Shown: piece by piece, positions 1 to 7,347 of the stretch
How positions within the stretch are numbered: position 1 is the stretch's first letter
How the letters are laid out: each line of letters opens with the position of its first letter
Assembly (NCBI GenBank): GCA_964542435.1
Contig: CAZIVE010000039.1
Span: forward strand, 1 to 23,902
From: CAZIVE01 sp964542435
GTDB lineage: Bacteria; Bacteroidota; Bacteroidia; Bacteroidales; Tannerellaceae
Length of the DNA: 23,902 bases
Direction of reading: 5' to 3'
The notes under the pieces: model-generated
Told to the model about the DNA's origin: nothing
Seen by the model: the letters and a program-made list of their open reading frames with translations, nothing else
Database searches by the model: none
Position numbers and translations under genes: made by a program

Positions 1-1087
1 TGCCTTTCAGCCAGTCCTGATGTTCCAGATTCCAACGGATGGTCTTCACGATGCCGACTTCAAAGGTCGTTTCCGGATACCAGCCGAGCTCTCTCTTGAT
101 CTTTGATGGATCGATGGCATAGCGCTGGTCGTGTCCCAGACGATCCTTTACGAAGGTGATGAGGTTGTCGTTGATCCAGTCAATGCGTAGATTGTCGTCG
201 GCGTCGAGCTCCCGTTTCTTCAGTACTTTGCGATATTCGGGGTTTTCCGTCATCATCTGATGGATCTCGCGGATGGTGAGCTTCACGATCTCGATGTTCT
301 GCTTTTCGTTGTGACCGCCGACGTTGTAAACCTCGCCGACGCGTCCATGGCGAACCACTAGGTCGATCGCCTTGCAGTGATCTTCCACATAAAGCCAATC
401 TCGGACGTTGGTGCCGTTGCCATAGACAGGAAGCGGACGACCTTCGAGAATGTTATTGATGATAAGCGGAATCAGTTTCTCCGGGAAATGATACGGGCCG
501 TAGTTGTTGGAGCAACGCGTGATGCTCACGGGCATGTGATAGGTGTCGAAATAGGCCTTCACGAACAGGTCAGCACTGGTCTTTGAGGCGCTGTACGGAC
601 TGTGAGGCGAGAGCGGCGTCTCTTCAGTGAAATAACCTTCTGCACCGAGGCTGCCATAAACTTCGTCGGTCGAAACCTGATGGAAACGGACACCTTCGCG
701 CCAGGTAGGATAGCCGCAAGCATCTTTGCCTGTTGTCCATGCGGCACGAGCAGCATCGAGCAGGTTTTGTGTGCCGAGAATATTGGTGATAAGAAACGCC
801 TGAGGATCTTCAATGCTACGATCCACATGACTTTCGGCTGCGAAGTTCACCACGTAGTCGAATTGATATTCTGCAAAAAGACGATCTGCCAACTTTCTGT
901 CGCCGATGTCGCCTTTCACGAAGAAACAGCGTTTGTTGTCGATATTTTCGGCTATCGTGTTGAGGTTGCCAGCGTACGTAAGAAGGTCGAGCACAACGAT
1001 GCGGATGTCGTCATATTTCGTCAACATATATTTAATGAAGTTCGCTCCGATGAAACCGGCAGCGCCTGTGACCAAGTATGTTTTCAT
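1..1087 (-). CDS. rfbB: dTDP-glucose 4,6-dehydratase (partial, C-terminus off the left edge)
   Basis: Catalyses dehydration of dTDP-glucose to dTDP-4-keto-6-deoxyglucose, the second step of dTDP-L-rhamnose synthesis for cell-surface polysaccharide; a cytoplasmic extended short-chain dehydrogenase. The translation opens with a Rossmann NAD-binding motif (TGAAGFIG, residues 7-14). It has the catalytic triplet STDEVYG (T140, D141, E142) and the SDR pair YSASK (Y165, K169), all at the positions usual for RmlB. About 362 codons are visible and no stop is reached before base 1, so only the end of the protein is missing. The ATG lies three bases after the rfbC stop, so the two are certainly one transcript. 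The family is unambiguous; the symbol could equally be rmlB. Confidence 0.96.
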   Translation of the reverse strand, partial: MKTYLVTGAAGFIGANFIKYMLTKYDDIRIVVLDLLTYAGNLNTIAENIDNKRCFFVKGDIGDRKLADRLFAEYQFDYVVNFAAESHVDRSIEDPQAFLITNILGTQNLLDAARAAWTTGKDACGYPTWREGVRFHQVSTDEVYGSLGAEGYFTEETPLSPHSPYSASKTSADLFVKAYFDTYHMPVSITRCSNNYGPYHFPEKLIPLIINNILEGRPLPVYGNGTNVRDWLYVEDHCKAIDLVVRHGRVGEVYNVGGHNEKQNIEIVKLTIREIHQMMTENPEYRKVLKKRELDADDNLRIDWINDNLITFVKDRLGHDQRYAIDPSKIKRELGWYPETTFEVGIVKTIRWNLEHQDWLKG

Positions 1088-1090
1088 GTC

Positions 1091-1660
1091 TTATCGATTT
1101 GTGGGATATTTAAAATTCAGTCTTGCATCTTTCAACAGCGGAGCAGCAAGATCTTTCTCCGAAAGGTTCAGCTTTATGTTTTTATCGATTGGCCATGTGA
1201 TGTGCAGAGCCGGGTCGTCGAATCGGATGCCGCCTTCATAAGCTGGAGCATAGGGATTGTCCACCTTATATGTGAAAATGGCTTTCTCGCTCAGCACGCA
1301 GAAGCCGTGCGCGAAGCCGCGCGGGATGAACAGCTGCCGTTTGTTGTCGGCAGAAAGTTCTACAGCCACGTATTTGCCGAAGGTGGGCGATCCGCTTCTA
1401 ATATCTACAGCGACATCGAGGACATTGCCTTCGACCACTCTGACCAGTTTTGCCTGTGAATAGGGAGCGCGTTGGAAATGAAGTCCGCGAAGAACGCCGC
1501 GTGACGAACTGGACTCATTTTCTTGAACAAAGTGAATTTCGCCGATGTGAAGGGCAAACTCGGCCTCTTTCCAGGTCTCCATGAAATAGCCCCGCGCATC
1601 GCCGAACACCTTAGGCTCGATGATCCAAACACCGGGAATATCTGTCTCTATGTAATTCAT
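1091..1660 (-). CDS. rfbC: dTDP-4-dehydrorhamnose 3,5-epimerase
   Basis: Epimerises C3 and C5 of dTDP-4-keto-6-deoxyglucose, the step after RfbB in dTDP-L-rhamnose synthesis. The 189-residue product is full length for RmlC cupins. It shows the catalytic histidine motif RGLHFQ (H61), the FIPRGFAHGF segment (H118), and the TYKVDNPYAPAYEGGIRFDDP region with the conserved tyrosine Y131. It is first in the operon, with rfbB three bases behind; rmlA and rmlD are not in the window and may lie beyond the left edge. A consensus Bacteroidota -7 element lies 71 bases upstream, giving a longer leader than other genes here have. Confidence 0.96.
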   Translation of the reverse strand: MNYIETDIPGVWIIEPKVFGDARGYFMETWKEAEFALHIGEIHFVQENESSSSRGVLRGLHFQRAPYSQAKLVRVVEGNVLDVAVDIRSGSPTFGKYVAVELSADNKRQLFIPRGFAHGFCVLSEKAIFTYKVDNPYAPAYEGGIRFDDPALHITWPIDKNIKLNLSEKDLAAPLLKDARLNFKYPTNR

Positions 1661-1731
1661 GTTCTATATAATATCATCTAATAAAACTGTGCCGATCACT
1701 CTATTGTCGGACTGTTCTTTTTGTACATGCA

Positions 1732-1739
1732 CAAAGATA
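1732..1739 (-). promoter_or_regulatory. Predicted -7 element of the rfbC-rfbB operon
   Basis: Reads TATCTTTG on the minus strand, an exact match to the Bacteroidota TAnnTTTG element. No clear -33 TTTG is seen at the expected distance. It would give a leader of about 65 bases before the rfbC ATG. Confidence 0.55.
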
Positions 1740-1797
1740 AACGTTTTTATTCATCCTTTCGTATCTGTTGCCTCTTTTGAAAAAAACGATAGAAAGA

Positions 1798-1829
1798 TTT
1801 GCAAGGGAAAAATTATTGTGTTTACTTTG
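1798..1829 (+). promoter_or_regulatory. Predicted promoter of tRNA-Cys
   Basis: TTTG at 1798-1801 is followed after 21 bases by TACTTTG (1823-1829), a near-match (one base short) to the Bacteroidota TTTG-N19-21-TAnnTTTG promoter. Transcription would begin about ten bases before the mature tRNA at 1848. Confidence 0.45.
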
Positions 1830-1847
1830 CAGTCGCAAAAAAGATAT

Positions 1848-1918
1848 GGTTCCTTGGCCGAGTGGTTAGGCGCTGGTCTGCAAAACCACATACGGCGGTT
1901 CGATTCCGCCAGGAACCT
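1848..1918 (+). tRNA. tRNA-Cys (anticodon GCA)
   Basis: A complete cloverleaf can be folded by eye. The acceptor stem pairs 1848-1854 (GGTTCCT) with 1911-1917 (AGGAACC). The D stem pairs 1857-1859 with 1869-1871. The anticodon stem runs 1873-1877 with 1885-1889, around a loop CTGCAAA whose anticodon is GCA. The T stem is GGCGG/CCGCC around TTCGATT. The discriminator base is T, as is typical of tRNA-Cys, and CCA is not encoded. The outermost anticodon-stem pair is a C-C mismatch. It stands alone, with its own promoter and terminator. Confidence 0.97.
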
Positions 1919-1920
1919 CA

Positions 1921-1953
1921 AAGAGCGATGTTCGAAAGAGCACCGCTCTTTTT
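1921..1953 (+). terminator. Rho-independent terminator after tRNA-Cys
   Basis: AAGAGCG (1921-1927) pairs with CGCTCTT (1944-1950), and the T run continues just after it. It begins three bases past the mature tRNA. Confidence 0.8.
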
Positions 1954-1993
1954 CTTTGCTTTTCTACCTCTATTTTTTCGCTAAACTCAGGAG

Positions 1994-2241
1994 ATTATTA
2001 TCAACAGTGGACCCTATTGATAATAATCGGAGTGAATTATTACCAACAGGAACCCTATTGATAATAATCGGGGTGAATTATTACCAAAAGGAATCCTATT
2101 GATAAAAATCGGGGTGAATTATTACCAACAGTGGACCCTATTGATAATAATCGGGGTGAATTATTACCAAAAGGAATCCTATTGATAATAATCGAGGTGA
2201 ATTATTACCAACAGGAATCCTGCGGATAATAATTTGGGATG
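1994..2241. repeat. Six tandem 41/42-bp palindromic repeats
   Basis: Units start at 1994, 2036, 2077, 2118, 2160 and 2201 (lengths 42, 41, 41, 42, 41 and a degenerate 41). Each contains an inverted repeat: ATTATTAYCAA on the left and TTGATAATAAT on the right, with an inner AGG/CCT or AG/CT pair around a 3-6 base loop. The unit closes with a non-palindromic CGGGGTGA-like linker. Unit 1 has a perfect 11-bp outer stem; unit 3 carries one change in the right arm; the last unit has lost most of the inner sequence. Two variants of the loop, AGTGGACCCT and AGGAAYCCT, alternate irregularly. The array fills the space between the tRNA-Cys terminator and the 3' end of the convergent acyltransferase gene. 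Apparent reading frames through it look like chance. Confidence 0.93.
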
Positions 2242-2250
2242 CGCGAGGGA

Positions 2251-2265
2251 AAACGGAATCCGTTT
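2251..2265 (-). terminator. Possible weak terminator of the acyltransferase operon
   Basis: AAACGG and CCGTTT flank a three-base loop, and on the minus strand the right arm ends in a short T run. The stem is short and the T tract poor, so this is tentative. Confidence 0.35.
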
Positions 2266-2283
2266 AAGAGTAGAGAAAATTTC

Positions 2284-3414
2284 TTAGTGTCTGTTTTTGC
2301 TGAGCCATTTTCGGACGGGTTCGTCGTAGAATTTCAGGCAGAGATAGGCGAGGAGAATGCTGCCGACGACAACGACTAAAGCGAAAGGCCACGCTTCGGA
2401 AAAGGTGAGCTTGTTTTTCCATACCCAGGCGAAAAAAAGATACATAAAGGGATAATGAACCATGTAGAGCGGATAGGAGATATCGCCAAGGAATTTGCAG
2501 ATGCGTGTGGATCGTTTGTCCGTCGTTTTGCCGGATGCGCCCAGAAAAACGAGCATAGGAAAGATGACGATGATGCAGAGCGAGTCGTAAATTCCATTCA
2601 TCCAAAGATGCGTTGTGTCGCCGACATGCGGAATGGCAAGCAGGACAACGATTACCAGACTGCATATCCAAAAGGCACCTTTGATAGGTATAGGCTTGAA
2701 TTTGCGCGACAGCAGCAGGCCGATGGAATAGGAGAAGAGCATGCGTACGAATCCGCCAGGAAGATTGTAATCTGCCAAAGTCCAGCCTACGCCGATATGT
2801 CCGTAGCCCGAGAAGTTGAATACGGCGAACGAAGCCAGTGCTGCGCCCAGCACTACGACTAGCAGTGTCAAAGCTTTTGTGGAGAGTTTGCGGATAAAAA
2901 AGGCGTAGAGAATGTTGCCGATATATTCAAAAAACAGAGACCAGTTGGGACCGTTCAATGGAAACATTTCACCGTTGCCACGTATTTCGGGCGCGGTGTG
3001 AGGCACAGCCGGAATAAGAAACAGGTTGATGAGCATGGCAAACATCACACACGATAGCGCTACGTGCGAGCCGTCCCATTTCACGCAACCCTGAATGCAG
3101 AACGTGATCACACCCAGAATAACGCCCATGACGACCATCGGATGCAGTCGGATCAGTCGGCGTTTGAAGAAGTTTTTTAAGCTCATCTTCTGCCAGCGAT
3201 CATCGTATGCGTAGCCGATGACGAATCCGGAAAGGATGAAGAAGAAATCGACAGCCATGTAGCCGTGATTGAAATGCTGGTCTATCGGACTCGTCGCGAA
3301 TCCTTCGAACACATGATAGCAGATCACCATGAGTGCTGCCACGCCTCTCAGTCCATCGAGAAGTTCGTAATGCGGTTTCGTATCAGAAAATGAGGCTGAA
3401 GAGATTTTTTGCAT
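2284..3414 (-). CDS. Acyltransferase family 3 membrane protein (OafA/NodX type)
   Basis: An integral inner-membrane O-acyltransferase that probably transfers acetyl or other short acyl groups onto a surface polysaccharide or glycolipid. The 376-residue product begins with the family signature: LDGLRGVAALMVICYHVFEG contains the catalytic-type histidine (H34), followed by FFFILSGFVIGYAYDDRW and the basic KNFFKRRLIRLHP segment. About ten hydrophobic spans follow, including PLYMVHYPFMYLFFAW near the C-terminus. Length fits the family. The ATG is 24 bases after the upstream AlbA_2-domain gene, so the two are probably co-transcribed. The acceptor cannot be told from sequence; the nearby rfb genes make a polysaccharide plausible but are on a separate transcript. 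Confidence 0.88.
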   Translation of the reverse strand: MQKISSASFSDTKPHYELLDGLRGVAALMVICYHVFEGFATSPIDQHFNHGYMAVDFFFILSGFVIGYAYDDRWQKMSLKNFFKRRLIRLHPMVVMGVILGVITFCIQGCVKWDGSHVALSCVMFAMLINLFLIPAVPHTAPEIRGNGEMFPLNGPNWSLFFEYIGNILYAFFIRKLSTKALTLLVVVLGAALASFAVFNFSGYGHIGVGWTLADYNLPGGFVRMLFSYSIGLLLSRKFKPIPIKGAFWICSLVIVVLLAIPHVGDTTHLWMNGIYDSLCIIVIFPMLVFLGASGKTTDKRSTRICKFLGDISYPLYMVHYPFMYLFFAWVWKNKLTFSEAWPFALVVVVGSILLAYLCLKFYDEPVRKWLSKNRH

Positions 3415-3438
3415 GATGATTCGAAAGTGTTGGAAGGA

Positions 3439-4077
3439 TTATTCCTCCGGTTTTCTGTAAAGGATATGTTTTTCGCGGACAAAATATTCGAGCGTATGCA
3501 TGGCGAGAAGATCGCTGAGGATTTCGCATGCTTCGTGGTAACGGATGTGTGCGATGCGGCAGAAGCGGTTCGTAGAAATTTCGTTTTCCCTCTTGAGACA
3601 GTCGAAAAGCATTTCCACAGGCTGAGCAACGCGAAGAAGCGTGCCGTCGTTACAGCTGGATTTTTTCCAGGCAAGCACCAGAATCTGATTGGCGAGGATG
3701 TTTTCGTCGGCCACGCGGATGAAGGCACGGAAGCGGTTGTCCTTGTCGGGCGCGAGATAAGGCTTTTCACTGCCCTTTTCGATCAGCACTTCGAGCACCG
3801 TCTTTCCGTTTACGTTCCAACGAGTAGCCGTGAAAGGTACTTCCGGTTTTGTGTACATCTTCGAGGCGGCTTCAATCATGTAATATTCCTCTTCGCTTCG
3901 AACGCCGGCAATGGCGCCGTTGTCTTTCACCCCTATGAGAAGCCGTCCGCCGTCGGTGTTGGCAAAAGCACTGAGTGTACGTGCGATCTTCCGGCTGTCG
4001 CTCACTTCGAACTTGAAATCGAGCTGCTGGTGTTCGCCTTGGGCGATCAGTTCCTCAATGTGATTCTTCTCTTTCAT
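3439..4077 (-). CDS. AlbA_2 (Schlafen-type) ATP-binding/putative regulatory protein
   Basis: The 212-residue product carries an AlbA_2 domain, seen as GEHQQLDFKFEV (from about residue 14) and LSAFANTDGGRLLIGVKDNG (about 35-54). This pattern is shared by the N-terminal domain of many bacterial proteins annotated as ATP-binding or transcriptional regulators. The last 60 residues look like a small helical or winged-helix module, so it is shorter than typical AlbA_2-HATPase proteins. I chose the ATG at 4077 over one at 4125 because a promoter with -33 and -7 elements occupies 4095-4126, and the 16 extra residues do not resemble the domain. It precedes the acyltransferase gene by 24 bases. The molecular function is not established. 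Confidence 0.78.
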   Translation of the reverse strand: MKEKNHIEELIAQGEHQQLDFKFEVSDSRKIARTLSAFANTDGGRLLIGVKDNGAIAGVRSEEEYYMIEAASKMYTKPEVPFTATRWNVNGKTVLEVLIEKGSEKPYLAPDKDNRFRAFIRVADENILANQILVLAWKKSSCNDGTLLRVAQPVEMLFDCLKRENEISTNRFCRIAHIRYHEACEILSDLLAMHTLEYFVREKHILYRKPEE

Positions 4078-4094
4078 TGCCGCTGAATTTGTCG

Positions 4095-4126
4095 CGAAGA
4101 TACGGCAAGTCGCGAGAACAAACAAA
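4095..4126 (-). promoter_or_regulatory. Predicted promoter of the AlbA_2-acyltransferase operon
   Basis: On the minus strand TTTG (4123-4126) is followed after exactly 20 bases by TATCTTCG (4095-4102), one base from TAnnTTTG. It lies 17 bases before the chosen ATG and covers the alternative upstream start. Confidence 0.6.
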
Positions 4127-4180
4127 CCTCTTATAAACCTATTTTCGCATCTTCATGACACTGAAATAAAAAGAAAAGTG

Positions 4181-4188
4181 TAATTTTG
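4181..4188 (+). promoter_or_regulatory. Predicted -7 element for the antiporter-kdsB operon
   Basis: TAATTTTG matches TAnnTTTG exactly and ends 20 bases before the ATG at 4209. It is divergent from the promoter at 4095-4126; a -33 element is not obvious. Confidence 0.6.
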
Positions 4189-4208
4189 TCAGACTAAAAC
4201 ACAGATCC

Positions 4209-6479
4209 ATGTCACAAATCTCATCTCTCATATCTGATTTGGCCGTGATTCTTATTGCGGCGGGAGCTGTGACTCTTTTGTTCAAATGGCTGAAACAGCC
4301 TGTCGTATTAGGTTATATCGTAGCCGGCATTCTCACCGGATCCTCCATCAAATTCTTTCCGACAGTAACCAACATGGCGAGCATCGACGTGTGGGCCGAT
4401 ATCGGCGTCATCTTCCTGCTGTTCGCCCTCGGACTTGATTTTAGTTTCAAGAAGCTGGTCAAAGTAGGTGGAACTGCGCTCACGGGAGCCATCACGATTG
4501 TGATCGGAATGATGACATTGGGTTATATCTGCGGTCTGCTGCTCGGTTGGGGTCACATGAATAGTCTCTTTCTCGGCGGCATGCTTTCGATGTCGTCCAC
4601 TACCATTATATATAAGGCGTTCGACGATATGGGACTGCGCAACCAGCGGTTTGCAGGAGTCGTGTTTGGCATATTAGTTGTGGAGGATCTCTTCGCCGTG
4701 TTGATGATGGTGTTGCTTTCGACGGTTGCCGTGAGCAAGGATGTGGAGGGCATGCAACTGCTCAACGATGTAATAAAACTGGGCGTTTTCCTGTTGTTCA
4801 GTTTCGCTGTGGGCATCTATTTGATCCCGACTTTTCTCAACAGGACCAATCGCTATCTCAATGATGAGACGTTGCTGATCGTGAGTCTCGGCCTTTGCCT
4901 CGGCATGGTGCTGGTTGCCACGAAGGCAGGTTTCTCGTCGGCTCTCGGAGCGTTCATCATGGGTTCTCTGCTTGCGGAGACAATTTATGCGGAGCGGATC
5001 GAACGACTAGTGAAACCCGTGAAGGATCTTTTCGGAGCCATCTTCTTCGTCTCCGTCGGCATGCTGATCGATCCGAATCTTCTGTGGGAATATAAATATC
5101 AGATACTCATCATCACGGCTGTGGTCATGGTGGGACAGATTCTTTTCTCTACATTCGGCGTCCTGCTTTCCGGTCAGCCGATGCGCATCGCCGTGCAGAG
5201 CGGTTTCTCTTTGGCGCAGATCGGTGAGTTTGCATTCATCATCGCAGGATTAGGTCTTTCGCTCAAGGTGACGGGACATTTTCTCTATCCTGTCGTCGTG
5301 GCGGTTTCTGTCATCACCACCTTCTTCACGCCTTACATGATTCGTCTGGCACCGCACGCCACGAAGTTTGCCGAAAGGGTTATCCCTATTGCGTGGCAAC
5401 ATTTCCTGGATCGTTATTCTTCCGGATCGACCACGGTGAGACAAAAAGGAACTTGGAACAAGCTGCTTCGATCGCTGGCGCGTATTGTCGGAACCTACAC
5501 GGCTATCACGCTCGTGCTGATATTCCTTTGGCTTCAGTTTGTTTCGCCCTTCATCGTTAGTTACGTTCCGGGTATTTGGGGAAGAATTCTTTCCCTGGCC
5601 ATCATCCTACTGATCATTTCGCCCATGCTGCGTGCCATCATGATGAAGAAAAACCATTCCATTGAGTACAAACGCCTTTGGGCAGACAATAAGTTCAATC
5701 GTGGTCCCCTCGTTTCGCTGGTTATCCTGAGAATCCTGTTCTGCATCGGACTGATTATGATTCCCATCACGCAACTCATCAATGAAGCGACAGGCGTCAT
5801 GCTTGCTATCGCCGCCACGGTGACTGTGGTGATCATTTCGTCGCGCCGGCTCAAGAAGCAGTCCATTCTCATCGAACGCCGCTTCTTCAATAACCTGACG
5901 GCACGTGAAGAGGAAAGCGATCGGAAGGCTCCTATCCGCAGACAATTTGCCAATCACCTGCTGGAACGCGATCTTCATTTGGCCGATTTCGAAGTGAAGC
6001 AGAATTCTCCGAGTATGGGCCGTATGCTGAAAGAGCTGAATTTCCGTCAGAAATGTAATGTTAATGTTGTCACCATCGTCCGCGGAGATGTGCGCATTAA
6101 TATTCCCGGTGGAGAAGAGCGTCTTTTCCCGATGGATAAGCTGGTGGTGGTTGGAAGCGATGACGATCTCAACCATTTCAGAGCCTACATCGACGAACAG
6201 TATAAGGAGTCGGCTGTAACAACCGACGAGTATAATAAAGATGTGATCATGGAGCAGTTCGTGGTCAATCCAGGTTCCGGTCTGATTGGCAAGAGTATTA
6301 TTGAAAGTGGAATACGTGATAAAGCCGCCTGTCTCGTTATCGGAATCGAGCACGATTCGACTTCGTTCCGTAATCCGCCCCCTACAACGATATTCGAAGT
6401 AGGAGATGTCGTTTGGATCGTAGGTGAACGCGATAAGGTCTATCGTCTAAGTGAAGGAAAAACAGTTGAAACCAATTAA
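4209..6479 (+). CDS. Cation:proton antiporter, KefB/CPA2 type, with tandem RCK_C domains
   Basis: An inner-membrane monovalent cation (K+ or Na+)/H+ antiporter. Residues 1 to about 395 form the exchanger core, with some 12 hydrophobic spans. Characteristic segments are KQPVVLGYIVAGILTG, VIFLLFALGLDFSFKKL, GGMLSMSSTTIIYKAF and SSALGAFIMGSLLAET. A further hydrophobic block of about four spans occupies roughly 425-550. The C-terminal cytoplasmic part has two TrkA-C/RCK_C-like modules (about 583-655 and 680-748), each with the GD-x-VV-x-G pattern. I see no NAD-binding RCK_N domain, so it is not a classic KefB/KefC. At 756 residues it is long for the family because of the extra membrane block. It is followed by kdsB 13 bases later. 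The transported ion is not determinable. Confidence 0.9.
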   Translation: MSQISSLISDLAVILIAAGAVTLLFKWLKQPVVLGYIVAGILTGSSIKFFPTVTNMASIDVWADIGVIFLLFALGLDFSFKKLVKVGGTALTGAITIVIGMMTLGYICGLLLGWGHMNSLFLGGMLSMSSTTIIYKAFDDMGLRNQRFAGVVFGILVVEDLFAVLMMVLLSTVAVSKDVEGMQLLNDVIKLGVFLLFSFAVGIYLIPTFLNRTNRYLNDETLLIVSLGLCLGMVLVATKAGFSSALGAFIMGSLLAETIYAERIERLVKPVKDLFGAIFFVSVGMLIDPNLLWEYKYQILIITAVVMVGQILFSTFGVLLSGQPMRIAVQSGFSLAQIGEFAFIIAGLGLSLKVTGHFLYPVVVAVSVITTFFTPYMIRLAPHATKFAERVIPIAWQHFLDRYSSGSTTVRQKGTWNKLLRSLARIVGTYTAITLVLIFLWLQFVSPFIVSYVPGIWGRILSLAIILLIISPMLRAIMMKKNHSIEYKRLWADNKFNRGPLVSLVILRILFCIGLIMIPITQLINEATGVMLAIAATVTVVIISSRRLKKQSILIERRFFNNLTAREEESDRKAPIRRQFANHLLERDLHLADFEVKQNSPSMGRMLKELNFRQKCNVNVVTIVRGDVRINIPGGEERLFPMDKLVVVGSDDDLNHFRAYIDEQYKESAVTTDEYNKDVIMEQFVVNPGSGLIGKSIIESGIRDKAACLVIGIEHDSTSFRNPPPTTIFEVGDVVWIVGERDKVYRLSEGKTVETN

Positions 6480-6492
6480 TATATCGAGCAGT

Positions 6493-7242
6493 ATGAAATT
6501 TATGGGTATTATTCCGGCACGCTATGCATCGTCGCGTTTCCCCGGTAAGCCGCTGGCTGATCTTTGTGGTAAGACGCTGATCCATCGTGTCTATGAAAGA
6601 GCAGAAGGATTCGTTGACAGTCTGTATGTAGCTACAGATGACGAACGGATTTTCCATGAGGTGCAGTCATTTGGAGGAAAGGCTGTCATGACCTCTTCCG
6701 ATCTGAAGAGTGGCACAGATCGTGTCTGTCAGGCTTATCAAAAGACAGGTGAGAAGTGTGATGTGATCATTAATATCCAAGGCGATGAACCCTTTATCCG
6801 CCGCGAACAACTGGAGACACTCAAAGGCTGCTTCGATGATCCGACGGTGGAAATTGCGACGCTCGTCGTGCCCTTTGCTGCCGGTGACGCCGAGAAAAAT
6901 CTCTTCAATCCCAATTCGCCCAAGGTTGTTATCAACCGCCGTTCCGAAGCCATGTACTTCAGCCGCAGTGTCATTCCCTACATGCGTGGAAAGGATACTT
7001 CCGAATGGCTGACCGGCCATGTCTTCTACAAACATGTCGGACTTTATGCCTATCGTCCTCAGACCCTGTTCGAGTTGACTTCGCTTCCGCAATCGAGTCT
7101 CGAAAAGGCGGAGAGTCTGGAGCAGCTCCGTTGGTTGGAAAACGGATATCGTATCAAAGTAGGATTTACAGATCAGGAAACTATCGGCATCGATACTCCG
7201 CAAGATCTGGAGAAAGCGATTCTCCGGATGAAAAACGGATGA
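6493..7242 (+). CDS. kdsB: 3-deoxy-manno-octulosonate cytidylyltransferase
   Basis: Activates Kdo with CTP to give CMP-Kdo for attachment to lipid A, so the cell makes Gram-negative lipopolysaccharide. The 249-residue protein has the nucleotide-binding signature GIIPARYASSRFPGKPL near its N-terminus. It also shows the YVATDDERI strand (about residue 45), SGTDRV (about 73) and the metal-binding NIQGDEPFI (about 94). The length is standard. I chose the ATG at 6493 over 6451: the upstream choice adds 14 non-conserved residues and overlaps the antiporter by 29 bases, whereas 6493 leaves a 13-base gap. It ends the transcript started at 4181. Confidence 0.96.
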   Translation: MKFMGIIPARYASSRFPGKPLADLCGKTLIHRVYERAEGFVDSLYVATDDERIFHEVQSFGGKAVMTSSDLKSGTDRVCQAYQKTGEKCDVIINIQGDEPFIRREQLETLKGCFDDPTVEIATLVVPFAAGDAEKNLFNPNSPKVVINRRSEAMYFSRSVIPYMRGKDTSEWLTGHVFYKHVGLYAYRPQTLFELTSLPQSSLEKAESLEQLRWLENGYRIKVGFTDQETIGIDTPQDLEKAILRMKNG

Positions 7243-7326
7243 CTTGAGAAGCGTTTCAAGAGTCTGAAAAATGTTAATTCTTCTTTTTTTGATTGAGGGC
7301 TTTTCTCCTTATTAAACAATATGTGC

Positions 7327-7334
7327 TACTTTCG
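7327..7334 (+). promoter_or_regulatory. Possible -7 element for the PCMD-barrel-UpxY operon
   Basis: TACTTTCG differs from TAnnTTTG at one position and ends 13 bases before the ATG at 7348. The 105-base gap after kdsB otherwise holds only T-rich sequence, without a convincing terminator stem. Confidence 0.4.
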
Positions 7335-7347
7335 CACGTAACAAAGA

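Noticed and set aside
602..1459. 285-codon plus-strand frame over rfbB and rfbC
   Set aside because: Both antisense genes are full matches to known enzymes; this is their shadow.
1659..2102. 147-codon frame through the tRNA and the first repeat array
   Set aside because: It contains the whole tRNA-Cys and its terminator and then runs through tandem repeats; no domain or promoter of its own.
1994..2241. CRISPR array
   Set aside because: Units are contiguous with no unique spacers, and no cas genes are present.
7243..7347. Terminator after kdsB (CTTGA/TCAAG stem followed by a distant T run)
   Set aside because: The stem is only five pairs and the T run starts about 25 bases later.
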